Assembly (NCBI GenBank): GCA_028023455.1
Contig: JAQFVV010006541.1
Location: 124,001 to 188,000 of the forward strand
Direction of reading: 5' to 3'
Origin: Epiperipatus broadwayi
Lineage: Eukaryota; Onychophora; Udeonychophora; Euonychophora; Peripatidae
Length of the DNA stretch: 64,000 nt
The stretch's first letter is position 1; the number at the start of each line of letters is the position of its first letter. Below are positions 34,436-49,009 of the stretch, piece after piece. The position numbers and the translations under genes were made by a program. The notes beneath the pieces were generated by a model. That model ran no database searches. It was given only the letters and a program-made list of their open reading frames with translations, and was not told the DNA's origin.

Positions 34436-36321
34436 CCAAAAGGGAGAACAGTCACAGATGATGGTATGTGCTGAAAAGTCTTTAAGTAAAAAATTTCCTT
34501 TATTATTATATATTTATTATGCTATGTGTTGAATTTCATTGATTATATGTTCTTAATTATGTGTTAAAATATCGACCCGGCATTAAGTTTCAGTTAGAAC
34601 AGAAAAACTAATGTTTTTTCATTATTTAATTACTTTAGCCTCTATATCTTATAGAATATTTGAGAATGGAGTGTGAAAGTGGTTTACAAATGTTGCTATG
34701 GTAATAGTTTTTAAATTAATATTTGCATATTTATTAGTTCACGTATATATTTTATGTATTGGTTTGCTGTGCCCTAAAGGGTGATTGAGTTAAGATAAGA
34801 TGTGTCTAAATTAAATGATGCTCATTTCTTAGTTTATAGCATTAATGCTTTAATGAAAATTTATTCCTAAGTCATATTAGACTAGTTTTAAAATTATCGG
34901 TTCATACATCAATAATATGATACCCTTAGGTTAAAGGAGAGTGCAAATGACCTTTGTTTGTTTGAGGTGATCTAAGTTCTTGCTATCTCGAAGGCTGAGA
35001 TGGGGCATAGATGTTTCAATTAGATGTATTTAAACTTCAAGGTATTCAGAGATTGAGGATATATTCCCAGCTCCATTATTAGTTTGCTTCATAAGAGATA
35101 AATGTTTTATACAGTTGTAGTAAGTGGTGGTTTAGCATACCTTTTTCTATATGTGCAGTGGTAAGGTCTTCACATATTTTATAGTCTCAGGTAGAATGCA
35201 CACTTAGGTTTATGCTGTCACCACGATGTTGTTTCATGATATATTTTCTCTTATAGAGGGTATTATCATTATTATCAGGGATTGAGTTAAATATTAATTA
35301 CTGTTTTGCCAAGTCATTATGTATTGGTTGAGACTAGTTATTTGCATTAGGGAATTTTAAGTAAACCATATTTCAAAAATTGATGTATAATGTAGCTGAG
35401 CTGAGCTCACATCCTGTTCTAGAACTGATGATTACTCCAAATTTAAAGTTACTAATTCAAACCCGGACAAGAATGCACATCATATCCAGCCTTTACTGAA
35501 GCAAGTCACTGATGGACTTGTAAGATGATGATAGAGAAACTCAGCTGGGGACATAGTATGCAATCCAAGTATGGATGTGTAAATGTAGCTTCTTGAATTA
35601 TTATACAATTCTAGAGTAGCAGTTAAGCATTAAGTTTATGGGAAGCAATAGCTTATAGAATTAGTCATAAGTTTAAATATCAAAAATTAGATTAAATTTC
35701 TAAAAAATGTAAATTCCTTAGTCGAGAGAAAAAAACATTAATTTAATTTGATAAGGGCTAAAAGTTAACTGTTCTAATAAAGATTATATTTATTGCAATA
35801 TTAGCACCTATGACGCTCTGCTTCAGAAAAAAAAAAAATTAGTGTCTTAACCAATAGGTCGTATTTGTCTTCAGTACTAGAATATAAGCACCGATGATGG
35901 GAGGAGGGTTAAATCCTAGATGGGATGAGACCAGAAAGAACTTGTAATCCTAGCTAATGTAGATTCATTATAAATCTGTTTTATGATTATTATTTCGTTA
36001 TTTTCTTTTTCCATTTGGATCAGTTATCGTTAAAGTGTTAATAAATATTATGTTTTGAATTTAAACTTTGGTGTTGTCTCTTAATGCTTGGGTATCCATT
36101 GATTCCAGAAATCTAATACAGAAAATTGTAGAAAATATTCCACGCTTTCCAGAGCAGATGCATCACGAAATATCATTATTAAATATTACTACTGAATTAA
36201 TATTTTTTTATTAATATTCATTTGTTGAGATTTGAGAATTAATCTGCTAAAATATTTATTTATATATGGAATTATAGTGATCGTATGGCAGACACCTAAA
36301 AGAAGAATTTTATTTTGAATG
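34436..36321. other. Non-coding stretch
   Basis: No gene or repeat end recognised. TAAATCCTAG near 35907 is at best a decayed Pol III box. Confidence 0.5.
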
Positions 36322-36333
36322 TACTCTTTAATT

Positions 36334-36436
36334 ATTTTTTTCCATGTGTTATAGCATCGGCCGGAAGCGAACCCGCACACCCGGGACAACTGCTTGTAAG
36401 ACAGCCGTGCTGACCACTCGACCACCGACGCTTGAC
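36334..36436 (-). mobile_element. tRNA-derived SINE, about 100 bp, with 12-bp target duplication
   Basis: The minus strand carries a tRNA-like body (36354-36431): acceptor arms GCGTCGG and CCGATGC pair over seven positions, an A-box TGGTCGAGTGG and a B-box GGTTCGCTTCC are present, and the anticodon-arm position reads TAC. It is followed by CTATAACACATGG and an A-run. TACTCTTTAATT occurs on both sides (36322-36333, 36437-36448), proving LINE-type retroposition. A related copy is at 43415-43493. Confidence 0.85.
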
Positions 36437-36448
36437 TACTCTTTAATT

Positions 36449-37600
36449 TATTAAGTTTATTGTGCTAAGACTAATGTCACGAGTGGACATCAAATCTCTT
36501 TTCCACTCCTGATATTTGAAGGCATTCCCAGTCGATGAGAATCTAATCAAAATGTAATGAAAATAAATATTTCATTTTAATTAATGTGTAAAAATATTAA
36601 CCATATTAATTTTTCTGATTGTATAGCAGTACCTCAAACTTATATAAGTTATTATTATTGTTAAAATTTAGATCATAAATAAAAATAGTAATCCAATATA
36701 ACTTAATCTCCCAACTTGGGGAAGAGAACATTTCAGTTATAAATGTCAATCTAAATTGGGGCATAGCGAGTTTCCAATTACAATATATTTACAACCTCCA
36801 CTCCGTCACATATTTTTCAAAAATATAAATAAAGAAAAATATCTGAAAAAAGATAAATGACTTCCAGATGTATTTATTTATATTTTTTAAGAATGAATGA
36901 TAGAGGATTTTACTATATGTCAAAAAGATATTACATGTGGGAAAAGAGCGATGAAGTTGAGTTATTCCATGTGTTTATGTATAATTTAAAAACAGATAAT
37001 CTTTAACTGATGTTTAAAAGTTTATATTTGGCATAGAGATAATCTCTAGATTAATAAATGATTAGAAATAGTCATTATTTATCTAAAAATTACCTTTTCC
37101 AAAGTTAAAGATGCAGATAAAAGTTTGATAGTCACAAATCAAAGTGTAATATATAGAGACATAATATTTCGTAATGTAAATATTCTAAGGTTAAATATAA
37201 TTTATTATGAAAAATATTTTTAAAATATTATTTACTTATTAATTATAGTACATAATTTAAGCAGTTCAATTTTATTTTTCTAAAATAAAATGAAAAAGTT
37301 ATATTCTCGAATCTAAACATTTGTTGTTATTTTTTTTTTTGGCTCTTTTTTTAACATAAAATATTTTAAAATGTTATTTATCAATAAAGTTATATAACGA
37401 AAGAAAAAATATTTGCAAATTTTAAATAATATTTATTTGCCATTTACGATATTTTATGTTAATATAATATTGAAATTTAGTTTATAAATTATAATGAAAA
37501 AACAACTTACTAATAGATTATATAGTTTATAAACGAATACTTCAATACAATTTTTAAAAAATCTTAAAAAAAGATAAATAGATAGATAAAGTGGGAGGGC
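36449..37600. other. AT-rich non-coding stretch
   Basis: Nothing recognised. Confidence 0.5.
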
Positions 37601-38318
<718 letters not shown>

Positions 38319-40239
38319 TTAAAACAGAAAAGTAGATATATAAAATACTTCAAATGCACATATATAAATTGTTTATTTTCAGTTTTACATATGATATATT
38401 TTTTCAAGGAATGCATTAATTTTCAGACGTTCATGGTAATTTTTAAACGTATCCAGAAAAAATTTACTGAATTGAAAAACAAAACAAAACAACGAGACAC
38501 TGAGATGTTTAAATTGTATTTAAAGCAATTATTCTGTATCAAAAATAATACCACACAGTTATGAAATATATTTATATAAAATCAAATTAATATTACCATC
38601 TAAGTGGATAATTTTTATTGTCACGCTTTTCACGTTTGTTTTAATAATTATAAATGATAACAGCTTTTTTTTAAAAAAAAAAAACAAAGTTAATAGTTGA
38701 TAAATTTAAATTATTAATAAAAAAAATACTAAAGATTATATCAAGAAGTGTTTTAAAAATAATTAATAATTAGAAGCACATAAATTAATATTGACGTCGT
38801 CTGTTAAAAGAAAAGAAGTAATTCATATTACCTTTCATTTTGCTTTAAAATAGCTTTTGTGGACTTTCTCAGAACTCATTTCTTCTAAACCCGAGAATTA
38901 TTATTTAATTAAGTTAGAATTCAAGTAAATATACATGTATCGTAAACTTTAGAACCTACTTTTGTTATTACGAGTCGTAATTATGAGAACGCTTGAGGCT
39001 AAACAAGCTTTAACATATGGTTGGAGGAATATTTTCATTTAATTAAAATGAAAAGATTTTATTCTCCAATAATAATACCGGAGTGTTTGCGTGTGTGTTG
39101 ATATATGTGTTTTAAAAATTACATAAACATCGCTTTATACATATTTTTAAATAAAATTAGAGGATAGGAGAATTTAAATAAGCGTTTTCTTTATTCTTTA
39201 TTTATCACAGCACTTTAACTAGGAAAGAACTAATATTTAATAGGAATGTGTTCCATATGATGTAATTGACACAGTTCCTAATTTGGGCCACATAAACTAG
39301 GAAATTTTTTGAAGTTCTAAATAGCTAAAGATTTTAATTTCAAATAAATGTTTCGTTTATCTTAGTTAATTATTCAATATTGGGTGACTTAAAACAATCT
39401 AGCTATTGTTAGACAAAAGTATGATAATATGGGCAAACACTCAAATTGTCATTCCACAATTAATAAAAACACTGAATATTTATTTAACATTTTTTCTGAT
39501 TTAAGATAACTTTCCTCATCATAATACCATTTCACAAAATCATTCAGAGTATTAGATTTCATGAAACTAAGATAATGAAAGGACCTTCACATATGAAAGA
39601 GAGTAACAAATATACAATGACTGACTAAGATTTCCTGTTGCATTGCAGAATCAGATGTTGGTTTATCAAAAGCTAGTACTATTTCTTAAATAAACTGTTT
39701 TCCTTATTTCCCACATTAGTTTATTAAGAGAGCATAGGATCTGGTTATTATGAGTCCCATGCAGTTGGTATCTTTCTATTCTATGACAAGGAAATGTGTA
39801 TTAATAAAACCATATTTCTATTCTTTACCTGCACAAATAGCATTTATGATATTTAATTGTTTTTTTTATTTTCTTTAGCTTAAAACTCTAGAGAGTTAAT
39901 AAAAGCAATCTAATGGGAACAGACCTAATTAACTGTCTATCCTTAACTGAAATCATTGCTTGAAGCATTATAATCACTAATGAATCAGTTTGAAATTGGA
40001 ACTAAAACATAAGTTTCATTTGACAAAGATTGTATGTTTAGACAGCTCTATGTAGGGAGCCCCCTGTTTACCATAAAATTAAAAGCGATCAAGTAAATGA
40101 AGTCTAAAAATGGCTTATCTTACACTGTGAGGTTAGATTGTCATGACTAGCAAAGTAATCAATACAGTGAGGGAAATAATATTAGTAGTAAGGAATAGTT
40201 AGATAGTACTAAAAGATAAGAATGATAAATCAAATGCTT
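38319..40239. other. AT-rich non-coding stretch
   Basis: No gene or repeat recognised. Confidence 0.5.
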
Positions 40240-41004
40240 CCTAAATATAATTACATGGAATGTGCAAAATTTACTTGATATAAATTGCAAAATTGGAGTG
40301 GATATCTGCACTGGTGAGTAAGGAGCTGTCAAGATTTCAGATTAATATAAGGCATCTCAGTGAAACTCATCTTTCAGGTAAAAGAAGGTTAATTAATAGA
40401 TTAGATTAATAGTTACAATATTTTTTCAAGGGGAAAACCATCACTGAAATATCGTATATAGTATTGAATTTGCTGTAAAGACTAATTTAGTATCTTGAAT
40501 TTTTAAAAATCCTTGTTGCATTAATAAAAAGCTAATGGTGTAAAAATTTGCTCTGCACAATGGTAGTAATGCTCATTTTATTAGTGTCCTTGTTTCAACT
40601 TTAGATTCAGAGAAAGAAAACATTTATTTATTGCTGGATAGATGTATTCCCGCAATTCCATTAAAAGATTCTTTATATTGCTATGTGGAAACCTTAATGC
40701 AAGTGTTAGCAGAAATAATAAACTTTGGTTAAAATTATTGGAAATAGTAATATTGGTGCTGTAAATTCAAATGATCTGTTATAATTAAATTTTGTCTCAA
40801 CATAAACTGATTATCACCACCACTTTGTTTAGGCAGAAAAACTACTATAAAGGAATATTGGATGCAACCACACTCAAAGTAATGGCATTTAATAGACTAC
40901 AAAATAGGAAGGAGATAAAATACAATTTTAAATTATAGAAACACTTAGGAATGGAGATTATTAGATGAATCATAGATTAGTACAGTATAAGATTAAGAGT
41001 ATGC

Positions 41005-41428
41005 AAATATTTAAGTAAATCTACTCTTGGTTAATAGAACACAATGCAGAGACTTCAGACCATTCAAAGAAGTATGGAGAGATGCATGTTAGTACTAACA
41101 AGAAGAGATTGAAAACACAATATATGGGTAAGAAAACAAACAGGTGTTATAGACTTCATTGAAAAAATTAAAAGTCTGAAGTGGAGTTGAACTGGATATA
41201 TTGCTAAAAGAGATGATAATAGATGAAAAATTGAAATCTTAAACTGGATTCCAAGAGATTGTAAAAGACCCAGAAAGAGACCACATGTGAGATGGATGGA
41301 TGAAATAAGAAAGTGTGCAGGGGTGATGTGGAGAAGAGAAGCTAAATATCAGAGAAGATGGATTGAACTTGGAGAGACCTTCATCCTGCAGTGAATTGAT
41401 AATGGTTGATGATGATGATGATGACTTT
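41005..41428 (+). mobile_element. 5'-truncated RTE/BovB LINE copy
   Basis: Matches the last about 400 bp of the LINE at 18.6-21.9 kb on the opposite strand: GCAGAGACTTCAGACC, AGAAGTATGGAGAGATG, GGATTCCAAGAGATTGTAAA, CAGTGAATTGATAATGG, then (GATGAT)n as 3' tail. Several CGA/TGG codons have become stops. It sits inside the older LINE. Confidence 0.88.
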
Positions 41429-41847
41429 TGGTTTTTTTAAAAAGGAAAATAATGATTGATTTTCTAACAGTGATCTTATTATTAGTGATTTGATTAAAAA
41501 GAAATGAGGCATATTTTTCTAAACAAATTAATAAAATAAATATGGAACTTTTTAATAAATATAAAGATCTGAATGCAGAGGTTAAATCAGTGACAAAAGG
41601 GCATAAAATCAATGATGGATTAAAATCACAAACAAGATTCAGACCTTCTCTGATAATAATTACTCTAAATCTTTTGTTGATGCCCTGAATATAGCGTATG
41701 AACCAAAATCAAATATCACATTCATATTAAATCATGTTATGGTACTTTATATATTATAATAATAATATTTTGAATTTATAGAAATAGGATTTTGATTATC
41801 TTTTGAATAATGATGCAAGAATTGAAATAATGACTTTTAATAATATA

Positions 41848-43149
41848 TACCTGGGTCTAGTTTTATGCAGTAGATAGGTTCCTCAAAAAACGTGCACAAA
41901 AGAAATCGCACAAAAATAGACTTAACTTACCTTGAAAAATGGGGGATACATACTGTAATTTTCCAAAAATCGCACAAAAGCAAAGCAACAATGTAAAATT
42001 ACTTTAAAATTCACATAAAAAAAAAAAATAAAATAAAATATGAATAATAAAAAATTTCAAATTTGAAAAAAATTGATACAAGACAAACTTTTTTTTACTT
42101 TTTTTATTAACTACAGTATTTAATTTTATTCAAAACAATATATTTTTATGCGTAACTTACATTTTTTTCATACATATATGGTATTTTAATAATTATCGCT
42201 ATTTGAGACATCAGATTCATCATGATGTGATGTGATGTAAGGTACTGTAGTTTCTCCTTAAATGAAGTCAAGAGAAAATACAACTAAAACGTTTTCCAAT
42301 CACTGTTGATCCTTCTCATTTTGCTCAGTGATCTAAAATTGAAATTTTTGTTTACAAAGATATTCATTTTCTTGGGTGTTTTTTTTTCTCCTTTAGAATA
42401 AATTAAAAGTTTAAAATAAAAATAAGAACTTAGACTTAAAATAATAAAAAGACAATGACTCACCACTGTTGGGAAAAATTTAATTAAAACTAACAATTAA
42501 AAATTAAATTCTTATTTTTGCCTTTAATTTTTTAAATTTTCAATTCCATTTAAAAATCAAATTTCATCGTTTCACATCACCTTAATGTTATGTAATTTTT
42601 AAATTGTTAATTACAATTAAAAATCAGATTTTAATTGTCAAATTTAATTGTGCCCACCACTGTTACTCATCTTTTAAAAATAAACTTGTGGGCACTAACT
42701 GATTAATTGATTATGTACTCTTTTTATAAAAAGCAAAAATAGAACGTGATTTAAAATACAAAAACAACATACATAGTATTTTTCATCTATAACGTTTGAA
42801 CAGATTTACATTATAATCTTGTAAAATTTAATGTGTGTATATAAAATGGGGAAATTCATATTTTAAGTGAATTATGAACTTCTTTATTGCATAAAATCTA
42901 TTACAGTACTATTATAAAGTGCTGACAATATTGAAATTATTAGATGGAAATCGAACTCCGATAATGCGCTATTACTTTAAATATGATGTGAGGGCATGAA
43001 ATTTATAGTATTTAAAGTAATATTGCATTATCAGAGTTTAACTTCTGATCTAATAATTTTTATCGCATAAAAGAAAACCGCATACAAAGATATTAAGAAG
43101 AAACATGAATCGCATTAAATAAATCCGCATAAAACAAGACCCGGGTGTA
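41848..43149. mobile_element. Pogo/Tigger-like non-autonomous DNA transposon, copy B
   Basis: Ends TACCTGGGTCTAGTTTTATG and CATAAAACAAGACCCGGGTG(TA) are inverted repeats of about 20 bp, flanked by TA on both sides (41846-41847, 43150-43151), as for Tc1/mariner/pogo elements; the -CTTGTTTTATGC- style terminus recalls Tigger elements. No transposase. Inside are a palindrome (42938-43058) whose arms carry B-box-like words, and a patch (about 42217-42273) resembling the 3' end of the CR1-type LINE. Copy A is at 9968-10330. Confidence 0.72.
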
Positions 43150-43414
43150 TATGTTCTATCTATTCTTGAACAAAGATATCCAGCTTAGTAAAGTCAAGAA
43201 CAGATTTTTGTTATATTAAAAATGAAAAACTACAGATCTTAATAAAATATCTGGAGACGTTTTATAATATGATGGTAATATGAAAGCTTCAAAAATATTT
43301 GAATTTTTTAGCAATATGTGGCTGTTTGATCATAAAAAATGCATCTATTGTTCCATTTTAAAAAATAAAATCAATAATTAAGATTACAATATATATATAT
43401 ATTTATGTGTCATA

Positions 43415-43493
43415 GCATCGGCCGGGAAGCGAACCGGCTAACCCGGCGCAACTGCTTGTAAAGCAGCTGTGCCGATCTCTCGACCACCAATGC
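43415..43493 (-). repeat. tRNA-derived SINE head, second copy
   Basis: Minus strand: acceptor halves GCATTGG and CCGATGC, A-box-like TGGTCGAGAGA, anticodon arm GCTGC/GCAGT with loop TTTACAA (anticodon position TAC, valine-like), T arm GCCGG..CCGGC and B-box GGTTCGCTTCC. The same flank words (GCTATGACACA) as at 36334. The T loop is 8 nt, so a functional tRNA is unlikely. An (AT)n run follows on the 3' side. Confidence 0.75.
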
Positions 43494-44810
43494 TCGACAA
43501 AATTAGAATATTTATTGAGGATTATCATCACTAAGCAGTTAGTCATAAATAAATAGTTATAAAAGACTGAATCAGGTTTTAAAGAACCAAGAAGTTATGT
43601 AGATGTGGATATTTGTTACAAGGAAAATGCAAAATAAGAGTTGGGAACAACAGAATTATTTATATATTGTTTTTATTGATTGAATTTCTCAAAGCAGATT
43701 TACTTAATCAAGAAGGTTAATTACAATGTATGAAAGTAGATAGTTGTTCACAAAATGTATTCATACTATACAATTTTCATATGATGAGAAAATTTGAGTT
43801 ATTTGAAATTATAATTGGCATTACAAAAGGATGTGTACTTACTCTAACAATATTTTCCATATTTAGATAAAGATCTTTAAAATTGTTTATACATGGCTCA
43901 CCGAAACAGAAATCAAGATGAGATACATATTTGATATTTTTTTAATTTGAATCGATTAAAAGTAAAAAAAGAATAATTTTATCTTCTTGGATTATGTATT
44001 TAAAGGTTTGCTGATGATAGTGCTACTTTTATCACTTGAAAGGTTGATTTACAGAATGTATCTCTAATATGGTGAATGCACAATTTAAAGACTCTTGGTT
44101 AACATTCAAAAAATTGAAGTTACTTGTCTGCCAAATGACAGAAGAAAAATCCTCTGAGGCTGTTAATTTGGATGGTTAACAGTTTGATAATGTAAACCCA
44201 TTTAAATATCTTGGAAATTTAGGATAAAGATGAATTTGGATATTGGGGTACAACAGAATGTAATGTGCAGCTGCTGCTTTTTGACAAGTTATAAGATATA
44301 TTTTATTCCAAAAAAATAACAACCACAATTGTTAGTTATATAAAGAGCTGTTATTTTATCTTATTTATTATATGGCAGTGAGACTTGGACATCATATTGA
44401 TTCAACATAAAGCATTTAAGCATGTACGATAAAATTTTAAAAATACAATGACAAGATGATAGAACCAATCAATATGTTTTTCAATTTCTGGATATAAAAC
44501 TAGAAAGTTCAATATTATAAAATCATATTTTCATGAAATTAAGACATATTAAATGAAGGAAGAATGCAAAACATCTAACAAATGGATTAAATTTGAGTAT
44601 GGTTTTTTATAAAATAGTAGACAATATCTACTTTATAAGAATTATTGCAAAGTTATTATTAAAAAGAGTGATTTTGATTGGTTGAATTGGGAAAATATGG
44701 CAGAGAAAAAAAGACATTGGAGACCTATTACATATGATGTTGCACTATTTTGTATGCTTCCTACTGAAGTAGTAAAAAAAGGACAACAACACTGTAAAAT
44801 GTCAAACAAA

Positions 44811-44982
44811 TAGAAAAATTTACAAGCATATTCATATAAGATATAACAGTGTGTTGGTTTGCACAGTCACAATTTGAATTTTTCCCCTTGGAATTAGAAT
44901 GGCCATACTAGTTTACAAATGGCTGATATATATACATATATTAATTTTAACATTCTCACAGATAAATAATACTAAAAAAATC

Positions 44983-45018
<36 letters not shown>

Positions 45019-45142
45019 AATTGCAAAGTTAAAAATTATGCTGAAAACCAGTATGTAATTTTACAGTTCTTACTTTCATTATATATCAGTGGATGAAAAG
45101 CATATCAGACTGATTCTTCTCACTATATATATATATATATAT
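44811..45142. repeat. Short non-coding stretch with (AT)n and (GT)n microsatellites
   Basis: (AT)n then (GT)n at about 44983-45019 and (AT)n at 45124-45142. No gene. Confidence 0.85.
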
Positions 45143-48100
45143 TGCAATGGTCAAGTTTTGTACATTCGCATAACAGAATCTAGAATCCAGACAAAGAGAC
45201 CAAAGCCGACCAGACCAGGATTGTGATGTCCCGAACCCAACCAAACTTCAACTCATTTGCCAATACTCCATGACTCAAGACCCTACAAATGACCACACTT
45301 GAAGTTACACGTAATATATCCATCTTTCGCGGCCAGCATAGGGCAGGAAAAAACATGAGACTCGGGACTTAAAATTATATTAACTAATTTAATTGCTACC
45401 CACACGAAATTAAAGACAACTTTCATAAATGGTAATTAATGCATATATAGTTATATCACACATTTATATTTAACTAAGACTGAATTGGATTGAAATAGGA
45501 ATGAGAAACAATGTGAAACCAGAATAAATTTAACATATATTTATTAATCAAACAAAACATAATTTAATGTGAGAAAAGCATGCAGGCTTTATAATGTGAG
45601 GATTAGCATATATCCTCATTAAAACTTTAATTATTAATATTGACATATTTAAAGAAATTACTTAGCGGTACCTAATTAAGTTATGCCAATTCCTATTGAG
45701 AGTGGTGGTTACTATTATAAAATGATGTACCAGTCTTAGGCAAAATATTTACTATCTTTTCTTTTAAATATTCCATTTAAGCATTTAAAGAAATATTTTA
45801 GACAAAATATTTATTGCGACATTATTAATTTAATAAAGTAGGAGCGTATAGCTCAGCTTAGGCTAGGGACTGAACCCAGAAACCAAAGATATAACTTTTA
45901 GTTTAATACTGAATAATTAATTAAATTATGGAACTTAGAACTGGCTATAATGAGATTACTGACACACTACAGCACTGGCAAATTACAATAACAGAGCACC
46001 CTGTGGATAGATTAGAATCAAGAGTTTTCATGACAAACACCTGTAGGTACCCTGGAACTGAGCATCTTGCTGCTAAAAGGTCAGGGTGGCTAACACAACT
46101 GCTGGGAATTATTATATCTGGTCTTACTAGTGTGCACCCCAAAAGAAAGTAAGATGGGGTGGCCTTTCCCAAGGTCCCATCTTAAGGAGGTAATGCAGAA
46201 GAAGATTAAACATAGAACATGAATTTAATGTATCTAATCTGCTAAGCGAAAGTATGACATTTAATTATTACAAAATATGGGACAGTAGCCCAATCAGTAT
46301 TACTATCATGAGCCAATTCTAACAACACTATATAAAATCAAGCGACATTAGAAGGATAAACAAAATATAATAAACTCTGTTTTATAGGTTTCAATCTATA
46401 TAAATTATTATAAGGGAGGGGAAAGTATATTGATCGAATGGCCAAATAATTGCTGAATATCCTTTCATATTACTAAGACCAGTACATTGCGCTATTTAGA
46501 AATATCAATAAGATGAAAATTTAATAGCAGGCCACAATACATTTAAAATGAAATAAAAATTATAGGAATTCGAATCAGTGAACATCGATAATGTTATTAA
46601 GAAAATAGTTATGGGGAAGATATTTGCAATAATATCTCCAAATATTTATTTTGTTTAAATGCTCACTGGTTCAAGGCATTGGCATATAAATAACAAATAA
46701 CAATGAAGAAATATTAAAGGTACAACCATAGTGATAGATGAAAGAATTTAGAGTAGTTTACATTTAAGTTTACATCAGATATTAAAGAGGTAAGCAAGTT
46801 ATATAAATAACACATTATTTCATTTAACGGGAATTTATAATAAAACATTTATGGAATTTAAAAATTAAATTATTTTAGTTTGCTAGCTAAACTTTGGAGT
46901 AGAAAATTTGAATTTAGAAACAATTCATTAACACAGAGCTTTGTGGTTAGAGATTTGGCATATCGATTAATTGCTGGCTGGATAATCAGGTGTGGGCTTT
47001 CAGGTATCATCCTGTTCTTGAGTGGCTGTTACAGGATGGTTCCTTGTGGGATCTGGTGGTTTAAGCATAGGCTGTCAGCAGCACCTCATTCATTCATGGA
47101 TTCTAGAAGTAGCAGTAGCCCTTCTCCAGTCAGATCTTTCAAAGATCGATCTGACATAGATTAAGCATGGGTGATGCTCTTCCAAAATTAATGACTCCAT
47201 CCTTCAAGTTTCAAATATACCCTATTTATATTTTTCTTATGAAGTGCTTAACTGGAAAAAAAATTATTTTGCCTGGAAACCCATTAGCTCTTAAAATATT
47301 ACTTTAAATTATAAAATTTACCAAAATGACCAGAATGCTTTTGTTTAGGTTTCCATGGCACCTTCGATCATCTTCCAGATGTGAAAAAGTGCTACTTCAG
47401 CAATTTTAATGAATACAATTTAGCAGACAAATTTGGATAAAGCAATTATCAAACTTTGGTTTAGCCACAGGTGTGGGGACTTAAATGCAAATTTGTTTAT
47501 GCTAACTTTTATTTTTTTAAATAATTAAAAACTGAAAGCTTTTTGTTTTCTTTTACAAAATAAAAATCATGCCACTCTATATACATTATTATATAAGGTG
47601 AATCATATATCCACATACAAATTTATATTTACTAAATTTAATAAATTGACATTTCTAAAATATAAAATTATAACATTAAATTCTATATTTTAAAAATAAA
47701 TGATATAACACTATATTAGCTGTAACAACTAGTAGCCTATGTATATACAGTATTTATTCATATGTGCATATATAATGCTGCACACCCAACCATGATAGTA
47801 CAGTTTAGATATTTATTTTAATAAAATGAATATTTTAATAGGGTTTGAACCCAGCACAGATAGGTTTGGTAGTTAAACTGAAAGGTGCAATGAGAAGGGC
47901 TTGAACCTGACCATTGCATATCACCGAACTATGCAAAACAAAAAAACAATAAAAAAAAAAATTTTACTCAGGCTTAAAAATATTCTACAGTCATGAACAT
48001 TGGGATTCTTATGATGAAGGTTTGACAATACAAAACTTATGGTACTATTCCACACAAAATGTAAGTAAGATTACTTTTAACTTTTTTTTAAAGTACTTAA

Positions 48101-49009
48101 AATATTTACAATTTGAGTTGCTATATATAAAATACACACTTTTGATATCCAAACGGATATCTGAAAAGTTAGTGGGGTTGGGGAGGTTAGTTTAATAATT
48201 AATATATAAATATAAATACATCAGGGAAGGGGACAGATCTTTGAAGTCATCATCATCACTCCCTCACTCAGGTAGGATCTGGGTCTTTGTTCTCCACATC
48301 CAGAACTATCTGCACTGTTTTACCGACACTGCCCTATTTATTTTTCTTTCTCCATCCCATCCACTACTCTGTTTTATTATTATATCAGCCTACTCTCTAT
48401 GTTATTTTATTTTACAGATGACCAGCATTTTAAAATTAAGCATAAATTGTTGAAATATTAGGTTGATAATTTTATATTACTGAAATGCTGTAATTCTTTT
48501 TCCAGCAATATTTTCTTAATCAATAAGTTTACATATTCATTCATGACTATACAATTTAAATAATTTTTAAGATCTGTGCTAGTTTCAATATCCCAAATTC
48601 TGCAATTTGATTTCCCTTGCTGGTTTCATTCTTGCTTCCAATCCAATTTATAATAGTTAGTTTTAAGTAATTAAAATGATGGGTCCCCCCTTTCTTTTAG
48701 TTTAAAAATCTGTCTCTACTCTTAGTGATGAATTTATATGATGATGATTTGTTGCTTATACAAAATCATCCCCGGGTGCCAGTCACCAATGAGCAGGAAA
48801 TCTTATACAAAATGTTTAATAAATCCCCTTAACTTTTACTATGCATTAACACAAATAATGTTATATATTAAAATAATACATTTACAACACTGGTAGCATT
48901 AAACATGAAAAAAATTTTTTACTTAAATATATGAGAACATATTTATTTATTTATTTTTTTAAATGAGGTTTCAAGAGTTTGTGAGGGATTTTATTGAGCC
49001 TCACATTGT
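45143..49009. other. Unassigned stretch, partly less AT-rich
   Basis: No gene supported. 45143 begins TGCAATGGTCA right after an AT run and TGACCATTGCA lies at 47908-47918, an exact 11-bp inverted match that could mark repeat ends, but nothing else supports it. The frames at 45928-46152 and 46880-47164 have no motif. GGGTTTGAACCC near 47840 and GGCTTGAACC near 47899 are tRNA-like words. Confidence 0.4.

Larger units (their letters stand above)
40240..44810 (+). mobile_element. Old decayed LINE (RTE-clade, distinct from BovB type) with nested insertions
   Basis: Plus-strand fragments in order, many stops and shifts apart: endonuclease (ELSRFQIN..LSETHLSG near 40320-40380; STLDSEKEN near 40600; a degraded GDFNA-type motif near 40690; FRQKNYYKG near 40830; NHRLVQYKIKSMQ near 40975), then RT (DLNKISGDV and EFFSNMW near 43235-43315; a degraded FVDxxKAFD motif near 43665; KGCVLTLTIFSIF near 43830; FADDSAT near 44011; FKYLGN near 44203) and the C-terminal YGSETWTS (44371). 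The WMHP/SETHLS-style motifs are those of the RTE-like LINEs common in flatworms, molluscs and fish. Interrupted at about 41005, 41848 and 43400 by younger elements. Confidence 0.75.

Noticed and set aside
43415-43493. Functional valine tRNA gene (anticodon position TAC)
   Set aside because: Oversized T loop, a related retroposed copy at 36354 and repeat-like flanks point to a SINE head.
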